From an uncultured Prochlorococcus sp. (GTDB lineage: Bacteria > Cyanobacteriota > Cyanobacteriia > PCC-6307 > Cyanobiaceae), in contig CACGDL010000002.1 in NCBI GenBank assembly GCA_902571795.1, forward strand, positions 1 to 64,000: 64,000 nucleotides of DNA. The letters are read 5' to 3'. Positions 33,343 through 46,231 of this stretch are shown here, in pieces (the first letter of the stretch is position 1; each line of letters starts with the position of its first letter). The position numbers and the translations under genes are program-made. The notes beneath the pieces were generated by a model, which was given only the letters and a program-made list of their open reading frames with translations, had not been told where the DNA came from and ran no database searches.

Positions 33343-34761
33343 TTAATATCTATAAAGTTCTGGTTTATAAGGTCCATCAACAGAAACATTTATATAATCA
33401 GCTTGTTCCTTGGTTAATTTTGTTAATTTTGCACCGATTTTATCAAGATGTAATCTAGCCACCATTTCATCTAAATGCTTAGGTAAAACGTAAACCTCTT
33501 TTTCGTATTGTTCTGACTTATTGAAAAGTTCAATTTGAGCTAGTACTTGATTAGTAAAAGAATTACTCATAACAAAACTTGGATGTCCAGTGGCACAACC
33601 TAAGTTGACTAATCTACCTTCAGCTAAAAGGATTATTTTATTGCCACTTGGTAAAGTTATGTGATCAACCTGCGGCTTAATATTTTCCCATGGATAATCT
33701 TTTAATGAAGCCACATCAATTTCATTATCGAAATGGCCGATATTACAGACTATGGCCTCATCTTTCATCTTGACAAGATTTTCGTTTGTTATTACCTGAT
33801 AGTTTCCAGTTGCTGTAACAAATATATCTATATCTTCCACAACATCGTCTAGTGTAACAACGCTAAAACCTTCCATTGCCGCTTGAAGAGCACAAATTGG
33901 ATCAACTTCAGCAACTTTTACAATTGCACCAAGTCCTCTTAGAGACTGAGCTGAACCTTTACCTACATCTCCAAAACCCATTACTAAAGCTACCTTCCCA
34001 GCAATCATCACATCAGTCGCACGCTTTATGCTGTCAACTAGAGATTCTCGGCAGCCATATAAGTTATCAAATTTGCTCTTAGTTACTGAATCATTAACAT
34101 TGATAGCAGGGAAAGGTAAAGCATTCTGCTTTTGCAGCTGATAAAGTCTTGCAACTCCCGTTGTTGTCTCTTCAGTGACACCAATAATATTACTCTTAAT
34201 TCTAGAATAGAAGTCACTATCATTATCTAACTTAGACTTAATAGAATTGAATAAAGCAATTTCTTCTTCATTACTAGGATTATCTAATACAGATAAATCT
34301 TTTTCCGCTTTACTACCGAGTATCAACAAGCCAGTAGCGTCTCCTCCATCATCAAGAATCATATTTGGAGAGTCCGCACCCCAATCAAGGATATAGTGTG
34401 TGTACTGCCAATATTCATCAAGGCTCTCGCCTTTTTTTGCGTATACAGGAATTCCTTGATCTGCGATAGCTGCAGCCGCATGATCTTGAGTTGAGAAAAT
34501 ATTACATGAAGCCCATTTCACCTCTGCGCCAAGATCAACAAGAGTTTCGATTAGGACTGCAGTTTGAATAGTCATATGAAGACTTCCAGCTATTTTTGCC
34601 CCTTTGAGTGGTTTGTCAGATTGATATTTATCTCTAAGTGACATTAATCCTGGCATTTCTGTTTCGGCAATTTTTATTTCTTTACGCCCAAAATCTGATA
34701 GAGAGATATCAGCAATTACGTAATTTGGTGTAGATGTTTTAACTGAATTTGCTATTACCAT
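33343..34761 (-). CDS. ahcY: Adenosylhomocysteinase
   Basis: [51 protein letters not shown]-terminus [11 protein letters not shown]. Confidence 0.97.
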   Translation of the reverse strand: MVIANSVKTSTPNYVIADISLSDFGRKEIKIAETEMPGLMSLRDKYQSDKPLKGAKIAGSLHMTIQTAVLIETLVDLGAEVKWASCNIFSTQDHAAAAIADQGIPVYAKKGESLDEYWQYTHYILDWGADSPNMILDDGGDATGLLILGSKAEKDLSVLDNPSNEEEIALFNSIKSKLDNDSDFYSRIKSNIIGVTEETTTGVARLYQLQKQNALPFPAINVNDSVTKSKFDNLYGCRESLVDSIKRATDVMIAGKVALVMGFGDVGKGSAQSLRGLGAIVKVAEVDPICALQAAMEGFSVVTLDDVVEDIDIFVTATGNYQVITNENLVKMKDEAIVCNIGHFDNEIDVASLKDYPWENIKPQVDHITLPSGNKIILLAEGRLVNLGCATGHPSFVMSNSFTNQVLAQIELFNKSEQYEKEVYVLPKHLDEMVARLHLDKIGAKLTKLTKEQADYINVSVDGPYKPELYRY

Positions 34762-34800
34762 ATTTAGGAAATACTTTTACAATTAAACTATAGATGATTT

Positions 34801-35250
34801 TTGTATAATTTTGTGTTTGTTGAGAATTTTGAACAGACTTTAAATTTAGGGGAAAAACTCTCACACAAATTAAATTCTCAATCAATTGTTTTATTGAAGG
34901 GTCCAATTGGAGCCGGGAAAACTTCATTCGTGCAGGGTATTGCCAAAGGGCTGTCTATCTCTGAAGACATTACAAGCCCTACATTTGCTATATCGCATCA
35001 CTATGCTTCAGGAACAATTCCGCTAATTCACCTTGATTTATACAGGTTAGAAGAAATTTCTTCAGCAAAAGAAGTTTTTTTTTCAGAAGAAGAAGAGGCA
35101 ATACAAAGACAAGCAATTTTAGTTATTGAATGGCCAGAACTAATAGAACCAATTATTCAAAATTTTTGGAGAATAGAAATTAGTTACGCAAAACATTACG
35201 GAAGAAACTACGAAATAAGAGATCCCAAGAATTTATTAACCTTCCTGTAA
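34801..35250 (+). CDS. tsaE: tRNA threonylcarbamoyladenosine biosynthesis ATPase TsaE (probable TTG start)
   Basis: LLKGPIGAGKTSFVQGIAKGL Walker A, SPTFAISHHY, HLDLYRL, VIEWPE. Confidence 0.9.
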   Translation: MYNFVFVENFEQTLNLGEKLSHKLNSQSIVLLKGPIGAGKTSFVQGIAKGLSISEDITSPTFAISHHYASGTIPLIHLDLYRLEEISSAKEVFFSEEEEAIQRQAILVIEWPELIEPIIQNFWRIEISYAKHYGRNYEIRDPKNLLTFL

Positions 35251-36206
35251 TATGGTTGTTGCTCAATGGCGCCTTCACCAAGACAAGTTAATAATCCACA
35301 AACACTAGCGAATTTGATATAGTTGTTTATCTCTAATTCATTTGAAGGGTAACCAGAAGAAATTAATTTTGAAATTAAGCCAGCAAGAAAAGCATCGCCC
35401 GCACCAGTTGTATCAACAATTTTTTGTGAAGTAGGAGTTTCGGTAATTCCCTGCAATCCATTGATAAACCACGAAACAGGATTTTTCCCATCAGTAATTA
35501 TTACATCTGGTTGTTTAGACAATTTTTGAGAAATTAGCATAGGATTTTCATCCTCAAAAAACAAAGTTGCTTCTTCCTTAGCAAGTTTTAAAACATTTGC
35601 ATGATTTAAAAATTTCTTGATTAAACTTACTCTCAAGACTTCACTAATTTCTGAAGAAAAACTTGAATGATCCCAAAAGACCTCTCTCCAATTCAAATCA
35701 ATAACTATTTTGACTTCAAATTTTTTAGCCTGTTCAAGAAGAAAAAAAATAGTCTCTGCTGATATTGGAGATGATAATAAGATCGTTCCTGTAACCAAAT
35801 ATTTTGTTTCTAGAAAAGATTTCTCCAAATTTAAAATTTCTTTTTCGATTAATTTCTTACTAAGAACTTCGTCTGCAAAGCATGGATGAGGACTTTCCTC
35901 AAAGCCTGAAAAAAAACGATCTCCAAATTGATCTCTATCTACTTTGACCACGCGAGTAGATGAATCATTATCTAATTGCAAGAAATCTAAATTAACGTCC
36001 AATTCATTAAATTGCGTAATAAATTTTTTTCCATAAAAATCCCTACCCAAACTTCCTATAAATGTTGACTCTATTTTTAATTTTCTTAATGCACAAGCAA
36101 CATTTGCAGGCGCACCACCCAAAAAATCGGTAAATTCTTGATTTGACTTATTTCTAATTCTGTCTATTACAGCCTCTCCAATACATATGACCTTTTTCTT
36201 TTTCAT
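35208..36206 (-). CDS. PfkB-family carbohydrate kinase (fructokinase-like)
   Basis: GGAPANVACALRKL and VDTTGAGDAFLAGL. Confidence 0.9.
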   Translation of the reverse strand: MKKKKVICIGEAVIDRIRNKSNQEFTDFLGGAPANVACALRKLKIESTFIGSLGRDFYGKKFITQFNELDVNLDFLQLDNDSSTRVVKVDRDQFGDRFFSGFEESPHPCFADEVLSKKLIEKEILNLEKSFLETKYLVTGTILLSSPISAETIFFLLEQAKKFEVKIVIDLNWREVFWDHSSFSSEISEVLRVSLIKKFLNHANVLKLAKEEATLFFEDENPMLISQKLSKQPDVIITDGKNPVSWFINGLQGITETPTSQKIVDTTGAGDAFLAGLISKLISSGYPSNELEINNYIKFASVCGLLTCLGEGAIEQQPYYRKVNKFLGSLIS

Positions 36207-36296
36207 GAAATGGATCCTTTTTCTTTACTAAGAATAATTTATCTAAAAACGAATAATTTTTTTTTGAATTAAAGTTTAATTAAAAGCATATTCATA

Positions 36297-37211
36297 GTGT
36301 CTTTAAATAAATCTGAAACTTGGAAGTGGAAAAATTGGGAAATTTCTTGGTCTTTATCAAAAGAATCTACTTCTGAAAAAAATATTAAAATTTTGTTGAT
36401 TCATGGATTTGGGGCATCAAAAAATCACTGGAGACATAATCAAGATTTTCTTGGTAAATTTTCTAACTGCTACGCAATTGACTTATTAGGATTTGGGAAA
36501 AGCAGCCAGCCTAGTGCTTTATTAAATTACGAACCTAATAAAGAAAACTCAGTTAAATATTCATTTGACTTATGGGGTAATCAAATATCAACATTTTGTG
36601 CAGAGGTAATAAAATCTCCTGTTTACTTGGTTGGAAATTCAATTGGTGGTGTGATTGCATTGAAAACTGCTGCAATCCTGAAAGATAATTGCAAAGGTGT
36701 AATCTTGATTGATTGTGCACAAAGAACTATGGATGATAAACGTTTAAAAAAAAGTGATATCTTAATGAATCTTCTTAGACCAGTTCTTAAAACGATAGTC
36801 AGACAAAGAGTAATTAGTAATACACTTTTTGCAAGAGCTGCTAATCCAAGAGTTATAAAGAAGATACTCGAACAAGCTTACCCTTCAGGAAAAAATATTG
36901 ATAAAGAATTGATTGAAATACTTTTTAAACCCTCTCAAAGAAAAAACTCTAAAGAAGCATTTCGTGGTTTTATTAACTTATTTGATGACTATCTTGCTAC
37001 TGACCTTTTCAATAAGGTTGATGCTCCAATCCAATTGATTTGGGGAGAAAAAGATCCTTGGGAATCTCTAAATGAAGCGAAAGAATGGAAGCAGCAATTC
37101 AGGAATATTAAAAGATTAGATATTATAAATGGGGCCGGGCATTGTCCTCATGATGAAGAACCTGAAAGAACAAATAAATTAATAAATGAATTTATTCAGG
37201 AAACAAAATAA
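36297..37211 (+). CDS. Alpha/beta hydrolase fold protein (GTG start)
   Basis: LLIHGFGASKNHWRHN, LVGNSIGGVIAL, GHCPHDEEPE; paralogous to 7837..8736. Confidence 0.9.
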   Translation: MSLNKSETWKWKNWEISWSLSKESTSEKNIKILLIHGFGASKNHWRHNQDFLGKFSNCYAIDLLGFGKSSQPSALLNYEPNKENSVKYSFDLWGNQISTFCAEVIKSPVYLVGNSIGGVIALKTAAILKDNCKGVILIDCAQRTMDDKRLKKSDILMNLLRPVLKTIVRQRVISNTLFARAANPRVIKKILEQAYPSGKNIDKELIEILFKPSQRKNSKEAFRGFINLFDDYLATDLFNKVDAPIQLIWGEKDPWESLNEAKEWKQQFRNIKRLDIINGAGHCPHDEEPERTNKLINEFIQETK

Positions 37212-38230
37212 GCTTCTACATTATCACTGAGTCTTCTCAACCCTCTAAGCCCGTCTCGTTCTAAGTTTCTTACTCGATCTCTACTTATTCCTAGTACCCT
37301 TCCTATACCTGTAAGAGACATTGGCTCATCACCATCCATTCCGTATCTCATTCTTAAAACTCTACATTGAAGATCAGGCAATTGATGTAAAAGAGAATGC
37401 AGATCACCTCTCATGCAATCCATCTCTATCTGTTCGTCTGGTAAATCCTCGCCCCCTGCCAGTAAATCTAATAAAACAGTATCTTCACCGTCACCAACTT
37501 TAGTTTCAAGACTAACTGGCTGGCCAGCTTTGCACATTAAATCTTTAACGTCATCTTCAGGAAGCTCTACGTATTTGGCAAGTTCACTTACAGTTGGAGT
37601 CCTAGACATTTCTTGACTAAGCTCTCTTTGACCTTTTTTTAACTTATTCAACATTTCAGTTATATGAATTGGTAGTCTTATTGCCCGGCTTTTCTCAGCT
37701 ATTGCTCTTGTAATACCTTGTCTAATCCACCAGTATGCATATGTTGAAAACTTATAACCTCTGGCTGGATCAAATTTTTCAACTCCTCTCACCAATCCTA
37801 TTGTTCCCTCCTGAATTAAATCTAAGAGTTCCATATTTCTTTTTGTATATTTTTTAGCAACGCTTACTACCAATCTCAAGTTGGCTGCAACCATTCTTTC
37901 TTTAGCTCTCTGTCCAGCTCTTAATCTTTTTTTGATGATGGAAGTAGATAAATTTAATTTGGCCGATAAATCATCAATGCTAGGCTTATCTCCTGTAAGT
38001 TCAGTAATTTCTAAATCTGCTCTTTCAACTTCCATATACTCTTGAACTTGTCTACCTAGAGTAATTTCTTGCTCATGCGATAGTAATGGAACTCTTCCAA
38101 TATCCCTCAAGTATGATCTGACAAGATCTACATCATTACTAGCCTTGATACTTGCGATTGAGGCTAGTTTATTTTCATTTATTGTTTCAGAAGACATTAA
38201 AGTTAGATGATGTTTTGTAAACAATACCAT
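37196..38230 (-). CDS. Group 2 RpoD-like sigma factor
   Basis: DLIQEGTIGLVRGVEKFDPARGYKFSTYAYWWIRQGITRAI; sigma region 4. The start could be the internal Met at 38197 (MSSETINEN). Confidence 0.94.
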   Translation of the reverse strand: MVLFTKHHLTLMSSETINENKLASIASIKASNDVDLVRSYLRDIGRVPLLSHEQEITLGRQVQEYMEVERADLEITELTGDKPSIDDLSAKLNLSTSIIKKRLRAGQRAKERMVAANLRLVVSVAKKYTKRNMELLDLIQEGTIGLVRGVEKFDPARGYKFSTYAYWWIRQGITRAIAEKSRAIRLPIHITEMLNKLKKGQRELSQEMSRTPTVSELAKYVELPEDDVKDLMCKAGQPVSLETKVGDGEDTVLLDLLAGGEDLPDEQIEMDCMRGDLHSLLHQLPDLQCRVLRMRYGMDGDEPMSLTGIGRVLGISRDRVRNLERDGLRGLRRLSDNVEAYFVS

Positions 38231-38297
38231 TAAGAAATGTAAAGTTAAACAAAAAAATCCACATTTTTACAAAAATGAGAATAAATACCTAGTTAAT

Positions 38298-39704
38298 TTA
38301 GACTAATGAAGAGTTTAATAGCCATTTTGCTGTACTGAGATAAATAAATACACCAGCAATATCAGTGACAGTTGTAATGAAAGGGGAGGACATTAAGGCT
38401 GGATCCAATTTCATTCTGTCAAACAATAAAGGGAGGATCGCTCCTGTTGTAGCAGCTAATGTTGTTATAGAAATCAAACTTATTCCCACCGCAGAGGCGA
38501 TTAAAGGCCCTTCTCCTTGCCACCAAGCAAAGGGAAATACTACAAACATCATGAAAACACCTAAAAGAGCGCCTGTTATTGCCTCCTTAACTACTGCCTT
38601 GATTACACCCAGTGACTTCAATTTTTGAGTGCTTAAACCTCTAATGACAACCGTTGAACTTTGAGCACCAACATTTCCCCCGGTACCTATAAGTAGTGGA
38701 ATAAATGCAGCCAATAAAACTATTTCTTTTAGTATTTGATCATTCATAGCTATAACTTTTGTCGTTAAACCATTTGCCAAAACCAAAATTAATAACCATA
38801 AAATTCTTCTTCGAGCAATCGTAAACAAACTACTTTGGAAGTAATCATCTTCATCGCCAGGTTGTACTGCCCCCGCTGCATAAATGTCTCTTGTTGCTTC
38901 TTGTTCTATTACATCAATTAAATCATCAACAGTAACTATACCAACAAGTCTTTTTTCTTTATCAACGACTGGTAGAGCTAAAAAATCATATCTTTGTATT
39001 GCTCTAGCAACCTCTTCTTGATTCGTGTTAGTAGAGATATTCACTACATCTCTTGTCATAACCTCTCCAATTGGTTTAGAAGGATCAGCAGTCACAAGGT
39101 CTCTTAAAGAAAGAATCCCAGTTAAATGTCTTTCTTTATCTGTAACATATAAGCTATAGATAGTTTCAGTAAATGGGGCTCTTTTTCTAACTAAAGAAAG
39201 AGCCTCTTCTGCTGTTTGCATCTCTTTAAGGTCTATAAATTCAGTTGTCATTAATCTTCCAGCAGTTTCAGGCTCATATCCAAGTAATTCAGCTGTTACT
39301 TTCCTTTCACCAGGACTAAGAGCAGACAAAAATTTTCTTACAACTTTTGCAGGTAATTCATCAAAGAGTTGAACCCTATCATCAGGAGACATTTTTTCAA
39401 CGATTTCTAAAACTTCTCCTGAACGAAGTCTTTCTAATAAAGTTTGTTGAACTACTGGATCTAAATATTCATAAACCTCAATTGCTTCATTTTTCTTTAA
39501 TAATCGAAATGCTAATGCCTGTAATATTAATGGAAGGCTTCCAATAGCATCTGCAATATCAACAGGTTGGGAAGGCTCTAAAAGTAACTTAGCTTCATCA
39601 TAATTTCCCGCGATTAGTAATTCTTCAAGTTTAAAAGTAATATTTTCTCTCGTACTTAAGTCTGAAGATAAGGATGTAACTGTTTCAAGATTATTTTCTT
39701 TCAT
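38298..39704 (-). CDS. mgtE: Magnesium transporter MgtE
   Basis: MgtE N-domain (MSPDDRVQLFDELP), CBS pair, TM region with FIPLLIGTGGNVGAQSSTVVIRGL. Confidence 0.95.
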   Translation of the reverse strand: MKENNLETVTSLSSDLSTRENITFKLEELLIAGNYDEAKLLLEPSQPVDIADAIGSLPLILQALAFRLLKKNEAIEVYEYLDPVVQQTLLERLRSGEVLEIVEKMSPDDRVQLFDELPAKVVRKFLSALSPGERKVTAELLGYEPETAGRLMTTEFIDLKEMQTAEEALSLVRKRAPFTETIYSLYVTDKERHLTGILSLRDLVTADPSKPIGEVMTRDVVNISTNTNQEEVARAIQRYDFLALPVVDKEKRLVGIVTVDDLIDVIEQEATRDIYAAGAVQPGDEDDYFQSSLFTIARRRILWLLILVLANGLTTKVIAMNDQILKEIVLLAAFIPLLIGTGGNVGAQSSTVVIRGLSTQKLKSLGVIKAVVKEAITGALLGVFMMFVVFPFAWWQGEGPLIASAVGISLISITTLAATTGAILPLLFDRMKLDPALMSSPFITTVTDIAGVFIYLSTAKWLLNSSLV

Positions 39705-39747
39705 AAATATAATTCCTTGTCAAAGTAACAACACTATTATATGAAAT

Positions 39748-40098
39748 CTAAGTAATTTTTCTACTGATCCAAAACCCAAAAAACATTGTGAATAAATTTA
39801 CCATAATGATTAAATTAAAAAAAATTATAAATTTTATCCAATCCCCTTGATTTAAGATTTTGTACAAAAAATATATAAATCCGCTAAAGGATGTAAAGCA
39901 AGAAAAGAAACCACTAAATAAAATTTTTTCAATTGAAGAACTTAATCTTTTATTGATCAAAAAACCAATTAAAAATGATCCAATTATTGAAATAAAAAAG
40001 TTGTTATTAATAATTAATCTTAAAAAAGTAGCTAGGTAACAAGCGAAAAGAATATAAATAAAATTATTTATTTTCACTTTAAAAAAACTGAATAACAA
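39748..40098 (-). CDS. crcB: CrcB/Fluc-like putative fluoride channel subunit (divergent copy)
   Basis: Four-TM ~116 aa with IIGSFLIGFLI and GFFSCFTSFSGF; overlaps the upstream CrcB copy. Confidence 0.78.
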   Translation of the reverse strand: MLFSFFKVKINNFIYILFACYLATFLRLIINNNFFISIIGSFLIGFLINKRLSSSIEKILFSGFFSCFTSFSGFIYFLYKILNQGDWIKFIIFFNLIIMVNLFTMFFGFWISRKIT

Positions 40099-40444
40099 AA
40101 TAACCCAAATAAAAGAAAAGGAAAGAAAAAATTATCACTTCGATGTAGTGGAAAAATAATGTTAAAAATTTTCTCTTTTTAAATAAGTTAAATAGTTGAT
40201 ATATAAATGAAGAAAATGTACTAAAACATCCTAAAAAACCGCTATAAAATAATACTAATATTTCGTTCTTAGTAAAATTGAATCCTACTAAAATTCCTAA
40301 TAAAAAAGATGATAACAAATTTACTATTGTTGTATTTTGAATTCCAAAGCTTATACTTTTTTTAAAATTATTTTGTATGAATATTCTCAGTATTAATCCA
40401 AAAGTACTGCCAAATAAAAGTATAAATATTGAACTAAAAACCAA
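40079..40444 (-). CDS. crcB: CrcB/Fluc-like putative fluoride channel subunit
   Basis: GSTFGLILRIFIQNN, NLLSSFLLGILVG, GFLGCFSTFSSF. Confidence 0.82.
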   Translation of the reverse strand: MVFSSIFILLFGSTFGLILRIFIQNNFKKSISFGIQNTTIVNLLSSFLLGILVGFNFTKNEILVLFYSGFLGCFSTFSSFIYQLFNLFKKRKFLTLFFHYIEVIIFSFLFFYLGYFVIQFF

Positions 40445-40447
40445 AAT

Positions 40448-42741
<2,294 letters not shown>

Positions 42742-42892
42742 TTAATATAAAAAAAAATATTAAACTTTTAAAATTTTATTTTTAAAAGGTCTTTCATTAA
42801 ACTTACCACCGCTATAAGATAAAGGCTCGAAGTCAATGAAAAATTTAAACACTTTAATTATATAGCTAATATTTTTTTCTACATAAATTAAT

Positions 42893-43792
42893 ATGTCTTC
42901 AATCCCACCTCAAGTAATAATTTTAATTGGGCCTACTGCAAGTGGCAAAACAGAATTAGCTATAGAAATTGCAGAATATTTTAAAACTCATATACACAAC
43001 ATCGATTCGAGGCAAATTTATAAGTCTATGGATATTGGAACAGCCAAACCATCTAAAAAACAACAACAACAAATAAAACATTATTTAATAGATATTGAGG
43101 AGCCAATCCATCCAATTAATGTAAAACAATTTCAAGAAATTGCGCAAAAATCAATAAATAGAGAAATTAAACAAAATAACTTACCTTTTCTTGTTGGAGG
43201 GAGTGGATTGTATATGAACTCAATAACAAAAGGGTTTTTTCTACCTGATGTCCCTCCCCAAAAAAATTTGAGAAAACAATTAGAAGAACTTGGTCAGAAA
43301 AAATGTTGGGAATTGTTAAAAAATTGTGATCCATTATCAACAAAAAAAATTAATTTTGCTGATCAAATTAGAACAATAAGAGCTTTAGAAGTCTTCTATG
43401 TAACAGGTAAACCTTTGTCAACTCTGAAATCTCAAAAACCACCTGACTGGAGAATACTAGAACTAGGATTAGATAGAGACAATTTAAAAGAAAGAATTTT
43501 ACAAAGAACAAAAAATATGTTTTTATCTGGAATTATTGAGGAGACGAACTATCTTATCTCTAAGTACGGATTTGATTTGCCAATACTAGAAACCATTGGC
43601 TATCGAGAAGCCAGGGATGTTTTAAATAACCATTTAACAATTGACAAAGCGATTGAGTTAACTACAACAAAAACGATCCAATTTGCAAAAAGACAAAAAA
43701 CCTGGTTTCGCAATAAAAATAATCCTCTTTGGCTTAATAACAAAAACCTACTAAAAGATGCAATAATTAAAATAGAGTCTTTTTTAAGCTAA
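42893..43792 (+). CDS. miaA: tRNA dimethylallyltransferase
   Basis: [47 protein letters not shown]. Confidence 0.95.
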   Translation: MSSIPPQVIILIGPTASGKTELAIEIAEYFKTHIHNIDSRQIYKSMDIGTAKPSKKQQQQIKHYLIDIEEPIHPINVKQFQEIAQKSINREIKQNNLPFLVGGSGLYMNSITKGFFLPDVPPQKNLRKQLEELGQKKCWELLKNCDPLSTKKINFADQIRTIRALEVFYVTGKPLSTLKSQKPPDWRILELGLDRDNLKERILQRTKNMFLSGIIEETNYLISKYGFDLPILETIGYREARDVLNNHLTIDKAIELTTTKTIQFAKRQKTWFRNKNNPLWLNNKNLLKDAIIKIESFLS

Positions 43793-43845
43793 CTTTATAG
43801 AAATAGATTTTTTTCATCATCCAATCAAATTATTAAATTAACTGA

Positions 43846-44418
43846 ATGCCACCACGTCCACGCTTTGACCGCCGCGCTCCCGTTAGAGAGCTACCAAATA
43901 TAAATGAAAGAATAAAATATCCTCAATTGAGAGTTGTTGATTCAGATGGAAAACAATTAGGTGTCATAGATAGATTAAAAGCATTAGAAATAGCATCTCA
44001 AAGAGAACTTGATTTGGTTTTGGTGAGCGAAAAAGCAAATCCTCCTGTTTGTAGAATAATGGACTACGGAAAATATAAATTTGAACAAGAAAAGAAAGCT
44101 AAAGAGGCAAGGAAAAAATCCCATCAAACAGAAGTTAAAGAAGTAAAAATGAGATACAAAATTGATAAGCATGATTACGATGTCCGCATAGGTCAAGCAA
44201 CTAAATTCTTAAAATCGGGAGACAAAGTTAAATGTACTGTAATTTTTAGGGGCAGAGAAATTCAACACTCAAATTTAGCTGAAACACTCCTTTTGAAAAT
44301 GGCTAATGATTTAGAAGAAGAATCAGAAGTTCAACAAAGACCAAAAAAAGAAGGGAGAAACATGATTATGTTTTTAAGCCCTCGAAAAACTCCTCTCATA
44401 AAAAAAGATGATGGGTGA
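43846..44418 (+). CDS. infC: Translation initiation factor IF-3
   Basis: [50 protein letters not shown]. Confidence 0.96.
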   Translation: MPPRPRFDRRAPVRELPNINERIKYPQLRVVDSDGKQLGVIDRLKALEIASQRELDLVLVSEKANPPVCRIMDYGKYKFEQEKKAKEARKKSHQTEVKEVKMRYKIDKHDYDVRIGQATKFLKSGDKVKCTVIFRGREIQHSNLAETLLLKMANDLEEESEVQQRPKKEGRNMIMFLSPRKTPLIKKDDG

Positions 44419-44489
44419 AAAATTGTTATCAAAGAGTATGACGAATATTAAAGTGTCACTATGGTCAAAAATAAATTAGTCAGGGTTTT

Positions 44490-45482
44490 TTGAAAGTGAG
44501 ATTCCATATTCAACAAGAAAGTGATATCCCAGCATCTACTCAACTATATAATCAAATTTGTTTTGCAATTGCAGCAAGACATTATCCACCTGGACACAGA
44601 CTTCCCAGCACAAGGCAACTTGCAATGCAGACTGGACTTCATCGGAATACTATAAGTAAAGTATACAGACAACTAGAAATAGATGGAGTTGTAGAAGCAA
44701 TAGCTGGATCAGGTATCTATGTAAGGGATAATCTTACTAAAAGAGAATTGAAAAAATCAGTTTATTCAAAAGATAAGATAAGTAAACCACCAGATCAAGA
44801 AGCAAAGAAGGTTATTGACAACTTGATAAATCTTGGATGCACTTTACAAGAAGCAAGAGATATATTGACTAATGAAATTGATTGGCGTATTAAGTGCGGA
44901 TCAAGAATCATAGTCAGTACCCCTAGAGAGGATATTGGCGCTTCTATGTTAATAGCAGAAGACCTTTCCACAACTGTTAATGTACCAGTAGAAGTTGTTC
45001 CTATGGAAGAATTAGAAAAAGTTTTGAGTAATTCAAATAATGGTACTATTGTCACAAGCAGATATTTTTTACAGCCTCTAGAAAAAGTTGCTAAGCAACA
45101 TGGAGTGCGCGCTATTGCGGTTGACTTGAGCGACTTTCAAAAGGAATTGAAAATCCTCAAGGAATTAAATGCTGGAAATTGTGTGGGCATTGTTAGCATC
45201 AGCCCTGGTTTATTAAGAGCAGCAGAAGTTATCATACACAGCATGAGAGGCAGTGAATTAATGCTTATGACGGCGATCTCAGACAATAACAGTAGATTAC
45301 TATCACTTTTAAAGGCTTCTAACCATATAGTATGCGATGGACCTAGTTTGTCAGTTGTAGAAAACACATTATTGAAAAATCGTTCTCAATTGATGAGATT
45401 ACCTCAAATAATATGTGCTAAAAATTATTTAAGTATCGAAACAATAAATCAGTTAAAAAAAGAAATAGGAGTTATTAATTAG
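44490..45482 (+). CDS. plmA: GntR-type regulator PlmA
   Basis: RFHIQQESDIPASTQLYNQICFAIAARHYPPGHRLPSTRQLAMQTGLHRNTISKVYRQLE with the PlmA-type C-terminal domain. The GTG at 44496 is a likely true start. Confidence 0.85.
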   Translation: MKVRFHIQQESDIPASTQLYNQICFAIAARHYPPGHRLPSTRQLAMQTGLHRNTISKVYRQLEIDGVVEAIAGSGIYVRDNLTKRELKKSVYSKDKISKPPDQEAKKVIDNLINLGCTLQEARDILTNEIDWRIKCGSRIIVSTPREDIGASMLIAEDLSTTVNVPVEVVPMEELEKVLSNSNNGTIVTSRYFLQPLEKVAKQHGVRAIAVDLSDFQKELKILKELNAGNCVGIVSISPGLLRAAEVIIHSMRGSELMLMTAISDNNSRLLSLLKASNHIVCDGPSLSVVENTLLKNRSQLMRLPQIICAKNYLSIETINQLKKEIGVIN

Positions 45483-45485
45483 ACC

Positions 45486-46223
45486 ATGGTGTTGAAAACT
45501 TTTAAATCAGATATAGAAATTATCAGAGAGAGAGATCCTGCCGCAAGAGGAATAATAGAAATATTTCTTTGCTACCCAGGCTTTCAATCAATAGTTATTC
45601 ATAGGTTTACGCATAAATTATGGCAGTTAAAGATTCCTTTGATTCCCCGTTTACTAAGTCATCTTAATAGGCTAGCAACAGGTATTGAAATCCATCCTGG
45701 AGCAAAAATTGGTAGAAGGGTTTTCATAGACCATGGAATGGGCGTTGTAATTGGTGAAACTGCTGAGATAGGAAATAACTGTTTGCTTTATCAAGGAGTG
45801 ACATTAGGAGGTACTGGTAAAAGCCATGGCAAAAGACACCCCACCTTAATGGAAAATGTTGTAGTCGGAGCGGGCGCAAAAGTTCTTGGATCCATCACGG
45901 TAGGATCTAATACCCGTATTGGTGCTGGTTCAGTAGTTGTACGAAATGTAGAGGGAAATAGCACTGTGGTTGGAGTTCCCGGAAGGGTAGTGCATCAAAG
46001 TGGTGTCAAAGTAAATCCGTTAGCTCACTCTGCCTTACCAGATGCGGAGGCTAATGTGATAAAAAATTTAATGGATAGGATAGACACTCTTGAAAATGAA
46101 ATTCTTAAATTACAAAAAACTCTACAATGTATAGCCAGTTCAGAATCTATTGATATTTCTAAACTCGGTGATTCTCAAAATCTTAAAGACAAAGAAATTT
46201 TTGAATTTCTTGGAGATGAATAA
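45486..46223 (+). CDS. cysE: Serine O-acetyltransferase
   Basis: RDPAARGIIEIFLCYPGFQSIVIHRFTHKLW, hexapeptide repeats GVVIGETAEIGNN and VVGAGAKVLGSITVG. Confidence 0.95.
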   Translation: MVLKTFKSDIEIIRERDPAARGIIEIFLCYPGFQSIVIHRFTHKLWQLKIPLIPRLLSHLNRLATGIEIHPGAKIGRRVFIDHGMGVVIGETAEIGNNCLLYQGVTLGGTGKSHGKRHPTLMENVVVGAGAKVLGSITVGSNTRIGAGSVVVRNVEGNSTVVGVPGRVVHQSGVKVNPLAHSALPDAEANVIKNLMDRIDTLENEILKLQKTLQCIASSESIDISKLGDSQNLKDKEIFEFLGDE

Positions 46224-46231
46224 ATATTGAT

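Noticed and set aside
38198-38260. Possible RpaB HLR1 direct repeats upstream of the sigma factor gene
   Set aside because: Only single TTTACA half-sites (TTTACATT, TTTACAAA) without a properly spaced partner.
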